Part shown: positions 48,347 through 58,873 of the stretch, in pieces
Numbering within the stretch: the first letter of the stretch is position 1
Layout of the letters: every line of letters starts with the position of its first letter
Assembly: GCA_024227475.1 (NCBI GenBank)
Contig: JAAEUI010000335.1
Location: 1-64,000, forward strand
Source: Paracoccaceae bacterium
GTDB lineage: Bacteria > Pseudomonadota > Alphaproteobacteria > Rhodobacterales > Rhodobacteraceae
Direction: 5' to 3'
Length of the DNA: 64,000 bases
The notes under the pieces: generated by a model
The model's database searches: none
What the model was told of the DNA's origin: nothing
The model's input: the letters and a program-made list of their open reading frames with translations, nothing else
Made by a program: the position numbers and the translations under genes

Positions 48347-49660
48347 TTACATCGAATTTGGTAGCACCAATACAAGCCATGGCACTCCTACCAACAAAGC
48401 CAAGCGGAAAATATCCACAATCCAAAAGGGTGTTACGCCTCTAAATATGGTTGCTGTTGTGACGTCACCGACGACAGCTCGTAGCACAAAAACGTTCAAT
48501 CCGACCGGCGGCGTAATCAAGCTGATCTCGGTTACAACTACCACAATTATCCCAAACCAAACGGGATCGAACCCAAGACCTGTGACCACCGGAAAGAAAA
48601 TCGGAACCGTCAGAAGCAGCATCGACAGGCTCTCAAATACACATCCCAAAACTAGGTATATGGCCAGAATTATCAGGATTACCGTCATAGGCGCCAATCC
48701 TGCTCCGTCTACGGCAGAACGTAGCCCTTCCGGCAATCCCGCAATGTTGACAAAGTTTGAAAATACCCATGCGCCGATCAAAACCGTAAACAAAGACGCC
48801 GTGGTTTGAGCTGTTTCGACCAGCACCTGCATGACGCCGATAAAGCTGAGAGCCCGGCGGCTCAAGGCAATCAAAAAGGCACCGGCCGCCCCCATTCCAG
48901 CGGCTTCAGTTGGAGAGAAAGTCAGATTAAGTGGCCAAAAATCGAGAGCTCCGTACAAACCGCCGATCACAAGGAAAAACAGCAGCAACACCGCCCAAAC
49001 TCCTTTGAGGGCGACAACGCGTTCGCTCAATTTCGACCGCTCCCCAGCTGGCCCGGCATCGGGGTCACGCATAACGGTGTATTTTACTGCCAACATGTAA
49101 AGCAACACCCCAAGAAGCCCAGGAATGATGCCAGCAATGAACAATTTCCCGATGCTGGTTTCAGTCAACAAGCCGTAGATCACAAGTATAACTGACGGTG
49201 GTATCAAAATGCCCAGCGTGCCTCCGGCCGCGATCGAAGCAGTCGAAAGCCGGTCCGAGTATTTGTACTTGCGCATCTGTGGCATGGCGACTTTGGACAT
49301 CGTGGCCGCTGTTGCCAGTGACGAACCACAAATGGCTGAAAACCCGGCGCAAGCCAAAATAGTTGCCAGCGCCAAACCACCACGCATGTGCCCCAAGAAA
49401 GCATAGGATACCTGGTATAATTCACGCGACAACCCGCCCTTGTTCACAAAGAGACCCATAAGAATGAATAGCGGGACCACAGACAGACCATAGTCCTGCG
49501 CGGCATCGATAATCAGTCGTGCCACCATAGAAATGGAGCCCTTGAATCCTCTGATTTCAGTATAGCCAATAAACCCCACACCCCCCATTGCCAGGGCTAT
49601 CGGCATACGCATGAAAACAAGAAGAAGTACAACGGCAAGGCCCAAAATTGATTCAGTCAT
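48347..49660 (-). CDS. dctM: TRAP transporter large permease DctM
   Basis: VVPLFILMGLFVNKGGLS, ASIAAGGTLGILIPPSVILVIYGLLTETSIGKLFIAGIIPG. Confidence 0.93.
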   Translation of the reverse strand: MTESILGLAVVLLLVFMRMPIALAMGGVGFIGYTEIRGFKGSISMVARLIIDAAQDYGLSVVPLFILMGLFVNKGGLSRELYQVSYAFLGHMRGGLALATILACAGFSAICGSSLATAATMSKVAMPQMRKYKYSDRLSTASIAAGGTLGILIPPSVILVIYGLLTETSIGKLFIAGIIPGLLGVLLYMLAVKYTVMRDPDAGPAGERSKLSERVVALKGVWAVLLLFFLVIGGLYGALDFWPLNLTFSPTEAAGMGAAGAFLIALSRRALSFIGVMQVLVETAQTTASLFTVLIGAWVFSNFVNIAGLPEGLRSAVDGAGLAPMTVILIILAIYLVLGCVFESLSMLLLTVPIFFPVVTGLGFDPVWFGIIVVVVTEISLITPPVGLNVFVLRAVVGDVTTATIFRGVTPFWIVDIFRLALLVGVPWLVLVLPNSM

Positions 49661-50205
49661 TAGGTCGGCACCTTAGACGGGGCGAATATTCGTACCAACC
49701 CTCTGACGATCAAGACAAAGGCAGTAACAAAAGTGAAAAACGCTATAAACCATCCGATGATAAACTGTGGAAACCCAAGGTACTCAGTCACGTCTCCAAA
49801 ATCCCTGGCTCTCTCGGCCAGTTCCCAAACTCGCCTTGCCGGCCAAAGCAAGATTACTCCGGACAAAAGATCAATCACGATATCGCGCACCCGCGCAACT
49901 TTGCTCGAGAAAAGCGGATCCATCAGATCCACAACAATATGGCCCCCCTTCCATGTCACAATGGGCAAGGAGGAAAACACAATGATAGCCATGAAGAATC
50001 GGGTCAATTCAGTGGCCGACTCAATTGGGTTATTTGCGACACTGCGAAGAACCACATCCGCAAAAGTCATTATCATCAGAGCAAACAGGGTTAGTGCCGA
50101 CAACCAGGTCGGGGCCACCGCAATATAATGCCAAATACTTTGCTGTCGCAGTGAAATCTCTGCTTCACCAATCATCTCTTTGACAGCTTTGGTCTGCTCT
50201 GACAT
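49660..50205 (-). CDS. dctQ: TRAP transporter small permease DctQ
   Basis: Four-TM, overlaps dctM start. Confidence 0.85.
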   Translation of the reverse strand: MSEQTKAVKEMIGEAEISLRQQSIWHYIAVAPTWLSALTLFALMIMTFADVVLRSVANNPIESATELTRFFMAIIVFSSLPIVTWKGGHIVVDLMDPLFSSKVARVRDIVIDLLSGVILLWPARRVWELAERARDFGDVTEYLGFPQFIIGWFIAFFTFVTAFVLIVRGLVRIFAPSKVPT

Positions 50206-50270
50206 GCCGCAAGGGCCTTTCTTTTGCTGTACCTACCCAATGACCCAGTCTTCATCTGGCTTTATTAGAT

Positions 50271-50300
50271 CGGTAAGGCCCTCAAATTCGGGCCTTACCG
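50271..50300 (-). terminator. Intercistronic stem-loop between dctP and dctQ
   Basis: CGGTAAGGCCC-TCAAATTC-GGGCCTTACCG, perfect 11-bp stem, no U tract. Confidence 0.6.
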
Positions 50301-50330
50301 TAGTTTTGTTTGATTTTATGTTTGGGCAGC

Positions 50331-51347
50331 CTAGTTGCTCATCTGTTCAGCGATAAAGGCGCGCGCCGCTTCAGCGTCGATACCTTTATCCGACACTTCA
50401 CCCATCACCTTGGTGATGATTGCTCCAGACAGATCCTGCCACGTCGCTGCGTCCGCAGCCGAAGCTTCGGTGTAGGAGTTATCGGTAGTTGCCGCAAGTT
50501 TCTCACTTCCGATCGTGTCAATTGCATCCCAGACTCCTCCAGCCATTCCGGACAGGTTTTCGCCAAAGACGTCTGAAAGGGCGGCCTGATCAGCAGCCGA
50601 CAGCGAGTCAAATTTGTCGGAATTCATGATCACCGCAAATGAGCCACGATAAAAACCACCAGGAACCGCATAGGTATGTTTGGCTACTTCAAAAAGCTTG
50701 AAGGAAGCTTTTCCCTCCATTGGCATCATCACACCATCAGCGGCGTTCGAGGCCAGAGTTTCATAAACCTTTGGCGCAGGAACACGAATTCCGGTTGCGC
50801 CAAGTGCAGCACCCACGTCTCCGGACACGCCCCCACCCAGGCGGAGTTTCATTCCGGAAATATCACCAATTGACGAAATCTTTGTATTAGAGTGCAGTAC
50901 CCCAACCCCATGGGTCATCAAGCCAATAAGTTTGACGCCTTTGTGCTCGTTCAGCGAGGCAAAAAACTTCTCGTGCGCGCGCCAGTAGGCGACGGAGGCC
51001 TGTTGTGCGCTTCCTTCGTATCCGGGAAGTTCAATCATTTTTGTCGCTACAAACCGACCCGGTGTGTAGCCATGGAAAATCCATGTCAAATCCGCAGCGC
51101 CGTCAAGAACCAGGTCATACTGTGCGGGTGGGCTGGCAAGCCCATATTTTATTTCTCCGGTTACCCGGCCATCGGTTGCCGCTTCCATTTGCTTAATCAA
51201 CTCCGGCCACATCATCGCGTTCATTCCTTGCGACGGAGGTGCCCAGCTTGATATGGTCAACGTAACATCCGCCGCCATTGCTGTGACCGATGAACTAACA
51301 AGTAACGCCAGTGCTCCTGTCATTCTGATCAGCTTATTTTTTAACAT
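50331..51347 (-). CDS. dctP: TRAP transporter substrate-binding protein DctP
   Basis: Signal peptide MLKNKLIRMTGALALLVSSSVTAMAA and DctP body. Confidence 0.88.
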   Translation of the reverse strand: MLKNKLIRMTGALALLVSSSVTAMAADVTLTISSWAPPSQGMNAMMWPELIKQMEAATDGRVTGEIKYGLASPPAQYDLVLDGAADLTWIFHGYTPGRFVATKMIELPGYEGSAQQASVAYWRAHEKFFASLNEHKGVKLIGLMTHGVGVLHSNTKISSIGDISGMKLRLGGGVSGDVGAALGATGIRVPAPKVYETLASNAADGVMMPMEGKASFKLFEVAKHTYAVPGGFYRGSFAVIMNSDKFDSLSAADQAALSDVFGENLSGMAGGVWDAIDTIGSEKLAATTDNSYTEASAADAATWQDLSGAIITKVMGEVSDKGIDAEAARAFIAEQMSN

Positions 51348-51922
51348 ATTGTCTTCTCCCTTTGGTTTTGCCCCACTCCCACGGGACGAAATACAGCGGC
51401 AATCAGGTGCCGCCGTATCGTAGCACACCCTTCAGGGCGCCTACTATATGTTACTTTTTAGCTTATTATGATAATAAGTCAACTTTGCTCACATACAGAT
51501 TCTCCAGGGCATTTTGCACCACTATTGACTCCAAAAGGATTTCTGGTTCCGCAATAAACCCTTCGGTTAGCTTGCAAAAAGGGGTCAACTGTTGAACAAA
51601 TGAACCATCCCCTCCCTTTAGCGCGGCATCAAACTAATAACAGACTACGATCGCCTCCGAAGGGGGGCGGAGAAACCCGTGGTCCGTTTTCATAGCGTCA
51701 ATAATTCTTTTTTTTGCAAATTACAATAATACGGCACTGTCCAATTAGGTAGAATCAATTCCCTCCGCTGTATGAAGCAAGCTCCAACCAGATTCTGATT
51801 GGCCAGTGTCAATGCCCTTCAATCCTCACAGAAACCGCACCACTCGGCAAGTACGGCGGCGCGGTTCAGCTTGAAATTCAACGTCTCGCCAGTAGGCTGA
51901 CGCTACAATGTAGCAATTAGAG

Positions 51923-51963
51923 AGTTTCGGGTTTAACTTGAACCAAAAGTGAAACCTGAAACT
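51923..51963. repeat. Hairpin AGTTTCGGGTTT-N17-AAACCTGAAACT
   Basis: 12-bp arms with one mismatch; shares AAACCTGA core with 58812-58849 and 58874-58916. Confidence 0.5.
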
Positions 51964-52080
51964 GCCACGTTTTCAGCACCATAAACCGGCGATTTCTATA
52001 TCAACTTGTCTCAAGTTAATGTGGAAACGATTTAGCTGGTAATTTCGCTCATGTCATGGGTCCCGATTTAGTGATTTCAA

Positions 52081-52926
52081 TCACAGTTTATGAATTCCGA
52101 CATCCATACTTTCACTCCCAATCTCAATTGGGAGTGAAAGTGTAACGGCGCCCTGGTGCCGCAGTTCCAACCTGCAGGTTCCCAGATTTGGTTCCAGACC
52201 AGAGATTCTGAAATCTCCAAAGTCATCACTTTGCGCCTGCGCAACTATTTCGTCGCCTCTAATTACGATCGCACTGGCGTCTTTAAGGCATTCGGTCACG
52301 CCTTTGAATTCCTTGCGCACCGATCCACTAATAAAGCAAGTCGTGACCTTTTCGTAATTGCGGTAGTAAACGCGTGCCTGCGTATTTTTTTCCTCCAGCA
52401 GCCTAGTCAGGTTTTCCGCCGTTGCCCGTTCAACCATTTGTTCGTCTGTACATTTGACAGCGATCAACGCGCCGGTCGGGCAGGCTTCAACGCTGTTGGG
52501 TTTCTCGTATCCGCGGTCCAACAGATGTGCATCGAATATCCAGGTCTGGGGTGTCTCACTCTCTTCATTCCAGATGATTGCGCCGTAAGGGCAAGCCGCG
52601 ACAAGGTCCTCTTTGCCCTTTGCCCTTGCTGGGTCAAAAATGACGATGCCATCATCCCGTTTGGTGATCACGCCATCCTTGTCGGCTTTCATGCAAGGTG
52701 CGTTGTCGCAATGGTTGCACATTACCGGAACATAATACGCCTCCACGTTCGGAAACTGCCCCCGCTCGTGGTATTCGATATCCAGAGCGGATTTTCCTTG
52801 TTTCGGATGCGAGCTGAAGTAACCGGGAAGGTCATTTCCGGAATACTCGTCCTTGCAGGCAAGGGCGCAATTGTAGCATCCGCAGCACTGGGCGACATCA
52901 ACTATCAGGTTCCATTTGGCATTCAT
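52081..52926 (-). CDS. FeS subunit with C-terminal transthyretin-like domain, TthS-like (copy 2)
   Basis: [90 protein letters not shown]-terminal MDVGIHKL. Confidence 0.88.
   Translation of the reverse strand: MNAKWNLIVDVAQCCGCYNCALACKDEYSGNDLPGYFSSHPKQGKSALDIEYHERGQFPNVEAYYVPVMCNHCDNAPCMKADKDGVITKRDDGIVIFDPARAKGKEDLVAACPYGAIIWNEESETPQTWIFDAHLLDRGYEKPNSVEACPTGALIAVKCTDEQMVERATAENLTRLLEEKNTQARVYYRNYEKVTTCFISGSVRKEFKGVTECLKDASAIVIRGDEIVAQAQSDDFGDFRISGLEPNLGTCRLELRHQGAVTLSLPIEIGSESMDVGIHKL
52108..52141. repeat. Perfect 15-bp inverted repeat inside 3' end of FeS gene
   Basis: ACTTTCACTCCCAAT-CTCA-ATTGGGAGTGAAAGT. Confidence 0.9.
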
Positions 52927-54071
52927 TGGAGCAGTTCCGTCCTTCCATCCCATAGTTCAACTTCAATCAGGCATGAATTAGGGGCCGAGGCGGTAGTTTT
53001 CTCGGTTTGAAAGCGCTTGTTGGTCAATGTGTTAATGCACCCGCCCCGATCGACAGATTCACCTGGAACACCCAAAGGTTCGTAGATTGCACTGGATTCA
53101 TAGGAATGGACAACACCTGGCATCAGGCGCTCAGTTAAATCGGCAGCACAGACAACCGCGCCCCGATCATTGTGCAGTTTAATCAGGTCATCCTGTTTGA
53201 TGCCGCGTTTCTTGGCGTCCTTGCGGTTGATCCTAGCGGTCCAGTAATACCAGTCGCCGATTTTGACGCGATGCCCGGGGATATCGTTGATGAAACTGCC
53301 CTTACCGTCTGCATGTGTGTGGAATGAGTATCGTGGATGCGGTGATATCAACTGAAGAGGATACTTTTTGTAAAGCTGGCTGTGACGACCCTCCCATGAC
53401 GGAATGTACTTGTTCAATGGCGGGCGTTCGGGATCCTGACCAAACCGCTTCAGGCTCGAGGATTCGAACTCGATTTTACCACTTTGGGTTTGCAGGCCGT
53501 GCCCGAATTTTTCTGTGTACTCGGCAGGCAAAGGATGCGGTTCAGGCACGTCTTTTTTGCGACCCTCAGCAAACCACTTGAACGATGTAGGAGGACGCAG
53601 ATGTTCCTTTTCAGCGTCCACCACAAAATACCCCTTCTTTAGAAATTCTTTCCACCCGATCTTATCTGAAATGTCAGAAGCTTCGAATATGAACCGGCAC
53701 CAGTCCAACTCGGTATGGCCCTCGCTGAAATAGGCCGCGAGCCCAAGGCGCTTGGAAATATCAAGGAATATCTGAAAGTCGGATTTTGACTCGCCCAAAG
53801 GCTCGATCGCTTTGTGCTGCATCGCGATGACACGGTGATTGAGCTGTCCCTCGTTATGCAGCGAATACCCCGAAGCATTGGCCCATTCTCCTATGTCCCA
53901 ACGTTCAAAATTCGTGCAGGCCGGGAGGATGACATCAGCAAACTTGGCTTCGCCTTCGTTCCAGACGGACTGGTTTACAACGAACTCCAGATCCGAAGAG
54001 CGGTAAGCCTTTGCCAGCCGGTTAGATTCCATGCTTGTTCCAAAATGGGATCCGCCAAATTTGTACATCAT
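52923..54071 (-). CDS. TthL-like Mo large subunit copy 2, C-terminal part (downstream of apparent frameshift)
   Basis: Continues co-linear with copy 1 from [23 protein letters not shown] to the C-terminus. Confidence 0.8.
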   Translation of the reverse strand: MMYKFGGSHFGTSMESNRLAKAYRSSDLEFVVNQSVWNEGEAKFADVILPACTNFERWDIGEWANASGYSLHNEGQLNHRVIAMQHKAIEPLGESKSDFQIFLDISKRLGLAAYFSEGHTELDWCRFIFEASDISDKIGWKEFLKKGYFVVDAEKEHLRPPTSFKWFAEGRKKDVPEPHPLPAEYTEKFGHGLQTQSGKIEFESSSLKRFGQDPERPPLNKYIPSWEGRHSQLYKKYPLQLISPHPRYSFHTHADGKGSFINDIPGHRVKIGDWYYWTARINRKDAKKRGIKQDDLIKLHNDRGAVVCAADLTERLMPGVVHSYESSAIYEPLGVPGESVDRGGCINTLTNKRFQTEKTTASAPNSCLIEVELWDGRTELLQ

Positions 54072-55882
54072 CCGAATCGGTGAATGACCCGGAGCAGGAT
54101 AGCCAAATTTCGCGAATTGCCGTTCCAGCCCACGCGGATCGGTTGCGTAACCTTCCGTTTACCATCCAAAATGGCCTCGGGGATGCGCAGGCGTGGAATT
54201 CTCTGCCCCGTAGGATTCATGCTCGGTAATTGCGCCATCCGCTGATAAAGCTGGATAGCCGATCCGGTGTTTTCAACATCCCCGGAAAACCCACCCTCGG
54301 CGTAGCCCGGAAAATAGAAACTGTGGTCAACTGGGGCGCCGTATTGCAGGTTGCCGAAATTGATGCCCGGTTTACCAAGCCCCTGCATCGCCATTAGGTA
54401 AACCATTGCGCGTGCCCATTGTATTCCGGTGGCCGAGCGGTTAGCACCACCAAAGGTCGTGCCCTTGCCGCCAGCCCCCAGGTAGGTTCGTCGGGTTCCC
54501 CACTTTCGCGCCAAAGCACGAACAACCGCAGCGGAAACACCGGTTTCTTCTTCCTGCCATTCAGGGGTTTTCGGAGGGGTTCCGTCTTCACCAAGTAAAT
54601 GCGCGTGCCACTTGTCAAATCCAGTCGTGCGTTGGGCAACGTATTCTTTGTCATAGAGCCCTTCTGTAGCCCATACATACATGATCGCCTGAGCCAGAGC
54701 CGGACTGGTACCCGGAACTACCGGAATCCATTTTCCACCGATGAATGTCGCTGTGTGGTTCATGTATGGATCGATGTGTATCATCTCGATCCCCAGCTCT
54801 TGAGCCCACTGGCGCCGAATGGTCCCTTCAAATGCACCGTAGGTTCCCTGGGTGCTGTCAGGATCGCTTGACCAGAATACGATTAGATCGGCGTTCTGCA
54901 GGCAATCTTCGACCTGCCCGTAGGGTTCAGCCCCGCCATTTCGCATGGAATAGCCGTAGTGGTGCATGGCACCCCAATACCAGCCCTCCCAACTGTCCGG
55001 ATTAATCACCATCTTGGTGTGGCCGATGGCGTTAGTGAATTTAAAAAGCGCGCAAAGGTAATAACCGATATTGCCCCAGATTTGGTGCGACGAGTGCGAG
55101 CTCAACATTGCACCCTGACCATGTTCCTTTTTGACCCGTTTGATTTCACCAGCGACGGTGTCAAGCGCCTCGTCCCAACTGACGCGCTCATAACTCGATA
55201 TGCCCCGCATATGCGGATTTCGTTTGCCGTTAGCGTCAAAATCCACCCGCTTCATCGGGTACAAAAGCCGGTCATCGGAATAGACTGTCGATTTTACTGC
55301 CTGCGCGTGGGGACTGAGTGTGGTCCGCTCGGGAGGCGAAAACGTTTGGCCCCGGGCTTCGATTTTCCACGAACCACGTCTCGCTTCTGCTTTTTCCAGT
55401 GAAATCGGCGTGACCCGCAGGATTTTTTCATCCTTTACGTATACGAATACCGGACCTCCGTTTGTGTTGTTCACATAACGGGTTTCGCCATGGCCAACAT
55501 CAACACCGTATTTCCAGCCGGCTGAAAAAATCAGGCTCATCAGTTCGGTGAACCAGATTGTCACCTCGTCGTCCCCTTCCATATCCATGCGAAAGTTCTT
55601 GATCGCGTGGATGAACTTGAAATGGTCAAATGGGGGTTTCAGCAGTTTTTTTGCCGTGACAGCATCCTTAAAAACCAGTGTCACGTCAGGCATCGCGTGG
55701 CACCCGGCACGGTTTCGGGTCTTACCATCCCGAAAAATGTAATGACGACCGGTTTGGGTGTTCTTTAGCTTGATCTGAACGATTGCGTCACGCTCGCGCA
55801 TTTTATTGCGTACCGAGCCATAGGCCACTGACGCTGCCCGAAAGGCGACCCCAAGTGACACCAGGTATGTCTCAAGAAGCAT
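54068..55882 (-). CDS. TthL-like Mo large subunit copy 2, N-terminal part with SCP2-like domain; frame lost near 54158
   Basis: [68 protein letters not shown]; diverges abruptly after [12 protein letters not shown]. Confidence 0.85.
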   Translation of the reverse strand: MLLETYLVSLGVAFRAASVAYGSVRNKMRERDAIVQIKLKNTQTGRHYIFRDGKTRNRAGCHAMPDVTLVFKDAVTAKKLLKPPFDHFKFIHAIKNFRMDMEGDDEVTIWFTELMSLIFSAGWKYGVDVGHGETRYVNNTNGGPVFVYVKDEKILRVTPISLEKAEARRGSWKIEARGQTFSPPERTTLSPHAQAVKSTVYSDDRLLYPMKRVDFDANGKRNPHMRGISSYERVSWDEALDTVAGEIKRVKKEHGQGAMLSSHSSHQIWGNIGYYLCALFKFTNAIGHTKMVINPDSWEGWYWGAMHHYGYSMRNGGAEPYGQVEDCLQNADLIVFWSSDPDSTQGTYGAFEGTIRRQWAQELGIEMIHIDPYMNHTATFIGGKWIPVVPGTSPALAQAIMYVWATEGLYDKEYVAQRTTGFDKWHAHLLGEDGTPPKTPEWQEEETGVSAAVVRALARKWGTRRTYLGAGGKGTTFGGANRSATGIQWARAMVYLMAMQGLGKPGINFGNLQYGAPVDHSFYFPGYAEGGFSGDVENTGSAIQLYQRMAQLPSMNPTGQRIPRLRIPEAILDGKRKVTQPIRVGWNGNSRNLAILLRVIHRFG

Positions 55883-55984
55883 TGGCGGCCCTCTCAGGGT
55901 GGTATGGTTCTCCCATCAACGAAAGCGGACGAATTCGACGACGGTCGATTTGAAAAGCAACCTGAGGCGCGTGGTTCCGCAGAT

Positions 55985-56974
55985 TCATTCAATGGCCACC
56001 ATCTGTTCGATAGCACCCATGACCGAGTTACCGTCATAATCCAGCAATTCGATCCGGACCGTGTCTCCTGGCTTCATGAATTCCAGTCTGGCTTGGCCTG
56101 TCGTGATCGCCTCCAACGCCCGGTATTCCCCGATACAACCAACACCGATGGACCAATCCTCATCGGCCTCCTCATTGGATACTGTGCCAAGGCCGATAAT
56201 TGTACCTGCCTCGAAATTGCGGGTTTGTGCCGCGTGGGCGATGGCGTCGCCATAATGAAACGGGCTGTCGATGCCGGTTTCGATATTACCGATCTGTTCG
56301 CCACGAAAGTGCACGTGCATCTTGCCGGACACCATTTTGCCATCCCAAAGGCCACCCAGCTCGTCCGGGGTTACAGCGACGGGGCCAAGATAGCTCTCTG
56401 GTTTTGCGGTCAGAAAACCAAAGGAGCGCTTCAGCTCTGGTGCCACAATACGGCGAAGAGACGTGTCTTGCAGCAGGCAGAAAAGTCGGATGTATTCGGC
56501 TGCCTCATCCGCTGCCACACTGCGCGGCACATCCCCGGTAATCGCCGCGATCTCAGCTTCGAAGTCGATCAAATCTTCGGCTTTCTGCCCCTTGATTGAT
56601 TGATTCCAGGCGCCAAAGCCGTGTGAAATACCCTGATAAATCAATGGAGTATCCAAAATATCATCTGGTAACTTATCGCCGCGAGCCTCGCGGTTGCGGC
56701 GAATATGACTGACGTAGCAGGCCCCATCAAGATACTGGAAAGCCCGAGGCAATGGCGCTGCCAGTTCACTCATGTTCAGTGAAAAGCTGTTATTTGCTGT
56801 GCCGTCGTTCAAGGCGGCATATAGGGCTTGGAGTTCGGGTGCCCTGGCGTCCCAGTCATCCAGCAGCGATTGCATTGTGGGTGTTACACCATTGGCCTTG
56901 ACAGCGTTTCTCATATCCCTTGAAACTACAATCAATTCGCCGTCACGACCGGACTTCAGAGACGCCAGTTTCAT
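55985..56974 (-). CDS. Fumarylacetoacetate hydrolase (FAH) family protein
   Basis: DFEAEIAAITGDVPR, GFLTAKPESYLGPVAVTPDELG, GDAIAHAAQ, GTIIGLGTVSNEE. Confidence 0.82.
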   Translation of the reverse strand: MKLASLKSGRDGELIVVSRDMRNAVKANGVTPTMQSLLDDWDARAPELQALYAALNDGTANNSFSLNMSELAAPLPRAFQYLDGACYVSHIRRNREARGDKLPDDILDTPLIYQGISHGFGAWNQSIKGQKAEDLIDFEAEIAAITGDVPRSVAADEAAEYIRLFCLLQDTSLRRIVAPELKRSFGFLTAKPESYLGPVAVTPDELGGLWDGKMVSGKMHVHFRGEQIGNIETGIDSPFHYGDAIAHAAQTRNFEAGTIIGLGTVSNEEADEDWSIGVGCIGEYRALEAITTGQARLEFMKPGDTVRIELLDYDGNSVMGAIEQMVAIE

Positions 56975-57090
56975 CCAAACCTCCTTTGGGTTTTGATTTT
57001 GACTCGAAAAATGGAAGACCTCATAACGCCGGGCACCACTCGGTGGGGTGACGCGTCGACCCTTACCTTGCCGGGTTTCCCAGCCAAGCT

Positions 57091-57633
57091 TTAGTCGTTC
57101 TTAAACTCTTCGGCATGTGTCCAGGCTGCGTGTCTTGGCGCTCTTTTTGTAACGTCAAATTCGTTGAGCATGTCCCATTTCACATCTGCCATACGCCCGA
57201 TGAGAGCCTCCGCGTCCGGATCCCAGGTGGCGACTTCCAGCCGGTGCCCGCTTGGATCATAGACATAGATCGAATGAAAAAGTGAATGGTTGGTGACCCC
57301 CACCACATCTAGCCCCTTACTTTCCAGATGCTCTTTGTATTCCATCAGAGTGTCGCGATCCTTGACCTGAAACGCGATATGCTGCACCCAATCAGGAGTG
57401 TTTGGGTCACGCCCCATTTTTGGCTTGGTCGGCAGTTCGAAAAAGGCCAGGATATTGCCGCCGCCAGCGTCCAGGAATACGTGCATGTAGGGGTCTGGCT
57501 CGTGTGTCGATGGGACCCGGTCCTCAGCCATGGCCCCAATGAAGTCCATGTTGAGCATCTCCTTATACCATTCGACAGTCTCCTTGGCGTTATTGCAGCG
57601 ATATGCCACGTGATGCATTTTCTCAAGTTTCAT
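57091..57633 (-). CDS. VOC (glyoxalase/dioxygenase) family protein
   Basis: MHHVAYRCNNAKETVEWYKEMLNMDFIGAM, HIAFQVKDRDTLMEYKEHLESKGLDVVGVTNHSLFHSIYVYDPSGHRLEVA. Confidence 0.9.
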   Translation of the reverse strand: MKLEKMHHVAYRCNNAKETVEWYKEMLNMDFIGAMAEDRVPSTHEPDPYMHVFLDAGGGNILAFFELPTKPKMGRDPNTPDWVQHIAFQVKDRDTLMEYKEHLESKGLDVVGVTNHSLFHSIYVYDPSGHRLEVATWDPDAEALIGRMADVKWDMLNEFDVTKRAPRHAAWTHAEEFKND

Positions 57634-57738
57634 ACTTTCCTCCCATGTGTTCAATCGACAGAATACTCTTTTTCAAAACCCGTTAGCGTCACCCCAAAAG
57701 GTGACGGCTTCTCAACGAGACTAGCGGCCATCCCATCC

Positions 57739-58587
57739 TCAGGTGGGTTTGGGGCGACAGCCACCTCTGATTTGATCCGTTACACTTTCATAATACCGAG
57801 CAAAGAGTTCATTTTGCGAGCCGATGCCAAGTTTGGCGTAGGCGCGTTTTCGATGTGTGGCGACAGTGTTCGCCGTAATTCCATGTTCAAGACCGATCTC
57901 CATAGCATTCTGCCCCAAGGCAATTGCTGCACAGATTTCCGCCTCTTTGGGAGTGAGCCCGACATCCTCCTTCAAAAACGAGCGCAACAAGCGATCCTTG
58001 AGATCTGAACGGAAATCATTGGACATCTTGTCATTTGGGTAAAGAGCCGGGGGCGAGGATTCTACCATGCTGTGGTGTTTGGTAAGCAAGGCACACAACA
58101 GCCCACTGACATCTTCCAACAATCTGCGATCATTGAAGTTGTAGTCTTCCTGGTTAGGATTACGATAGAAATTCAGGTAGTAAAGCTTACCACCAGAAAA
58201 CTGCATGGCAGCCAGTTTTTGTCGAACCGATGCATTCTCGTAAAACCGGCGCCGATAGTCCGTATTTGGAATCTCGCGCGGTGATAGGCTGCGGACCGTG
58301 GGCTTGAAATGTGTAATTCCACGGGAACGAACCCAAGCCAATGTCGGGTCGTTCCGATAGCCCGATGCAACATAGTCATTTGCGCAAAGCCGGGTCAATT
58401 TGCGCATTTCTCGACCTGAAGCCGTTGATAGAATACAGTCTGGTTTTTGGTCGCCCTCCAGTACGAAGACATTGCATTGGTCATTGCCAAAAAGGTCCCG
58501 GCACACGGTGTAGAATTCGCCAGTGAACGAAACCGAACCTAATGGAGCGACAAGATCGGAGATTTTTTCAAAAACACCTTGGATCAT
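57739..58587 (-). CDS. LuxR family transcriptional regulator
   Basis: C-terminal HTH VGLTPKEAEICAAIALGQNAMEIGLEHGITANTVATHRKRAYAKLGIGSQNEL. Confidence 0.88.
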   Translation of the reverse strand: MIQGVFEKISDLVAPLGSVSFTGEFYTVCRDLFGNDQCNVFVLEGDQKPDCILSTASGREMRKLTRLCANDYVASGYRNDPTLAWVRSRGITHFKPTVRSLSPREIPNTDYRRRFYENASVRQKLAAMQFSGGKLYYLNFYRNPNQEDYNFNDRRLLEDVSGLLCALLTKHHSMVESSPPALYPNDKMSNDFRSDLKDRLLRSFLKEDVGLTPKEAEICAAIALGQNAMEIGLEHGITANTVATHRKRAYAKLGIGSQNELFARYYESVTDQIRGGCRPKPT

Positions 58588-58811
58588 TTCACTATCAGTT
58601 CCCCCCGGGGGTTAGGACCGCGATGCCAATGTCAAAGCCAGCTTCCGCCAAAGGGCGCGTTTTCTCGTGAGGCATTCCATTCCCTGATTATAGCTCTTCT
58701 CAGAGAGCTTCGTAAGGTGTTTTCCGTTGTGGCACCCACCGGTCTACATCAAGGCTAGGGATCTGACACAGAGGTGGCGTCAGGCAAATTCGAACTCGTC
58801 TCAACTACAGC

Positions 58812-58849
58812 GGTTTTCGTTAAACCTGAATCAGGTTTGGCGAAAAACG
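58812..58849. repeat. Hairpin GGTTTTCGTTAAACCTGA-A-TCAGGTTTGGCGAAAAACG
   Basis: Perfect core AAACCTGA-A-TCAGGTTT (58822-58838) with extended arms. Confidence 0.65.
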
Positions 58850-58873
58850 TCCAGACAAGACATTGATGTTGCT

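Noticed and set aside
52156-53010. 284-aa plus-strand ORF
   Set aside because: Antisense to the FeS subunit, which shows intact ferredoxin motifs.
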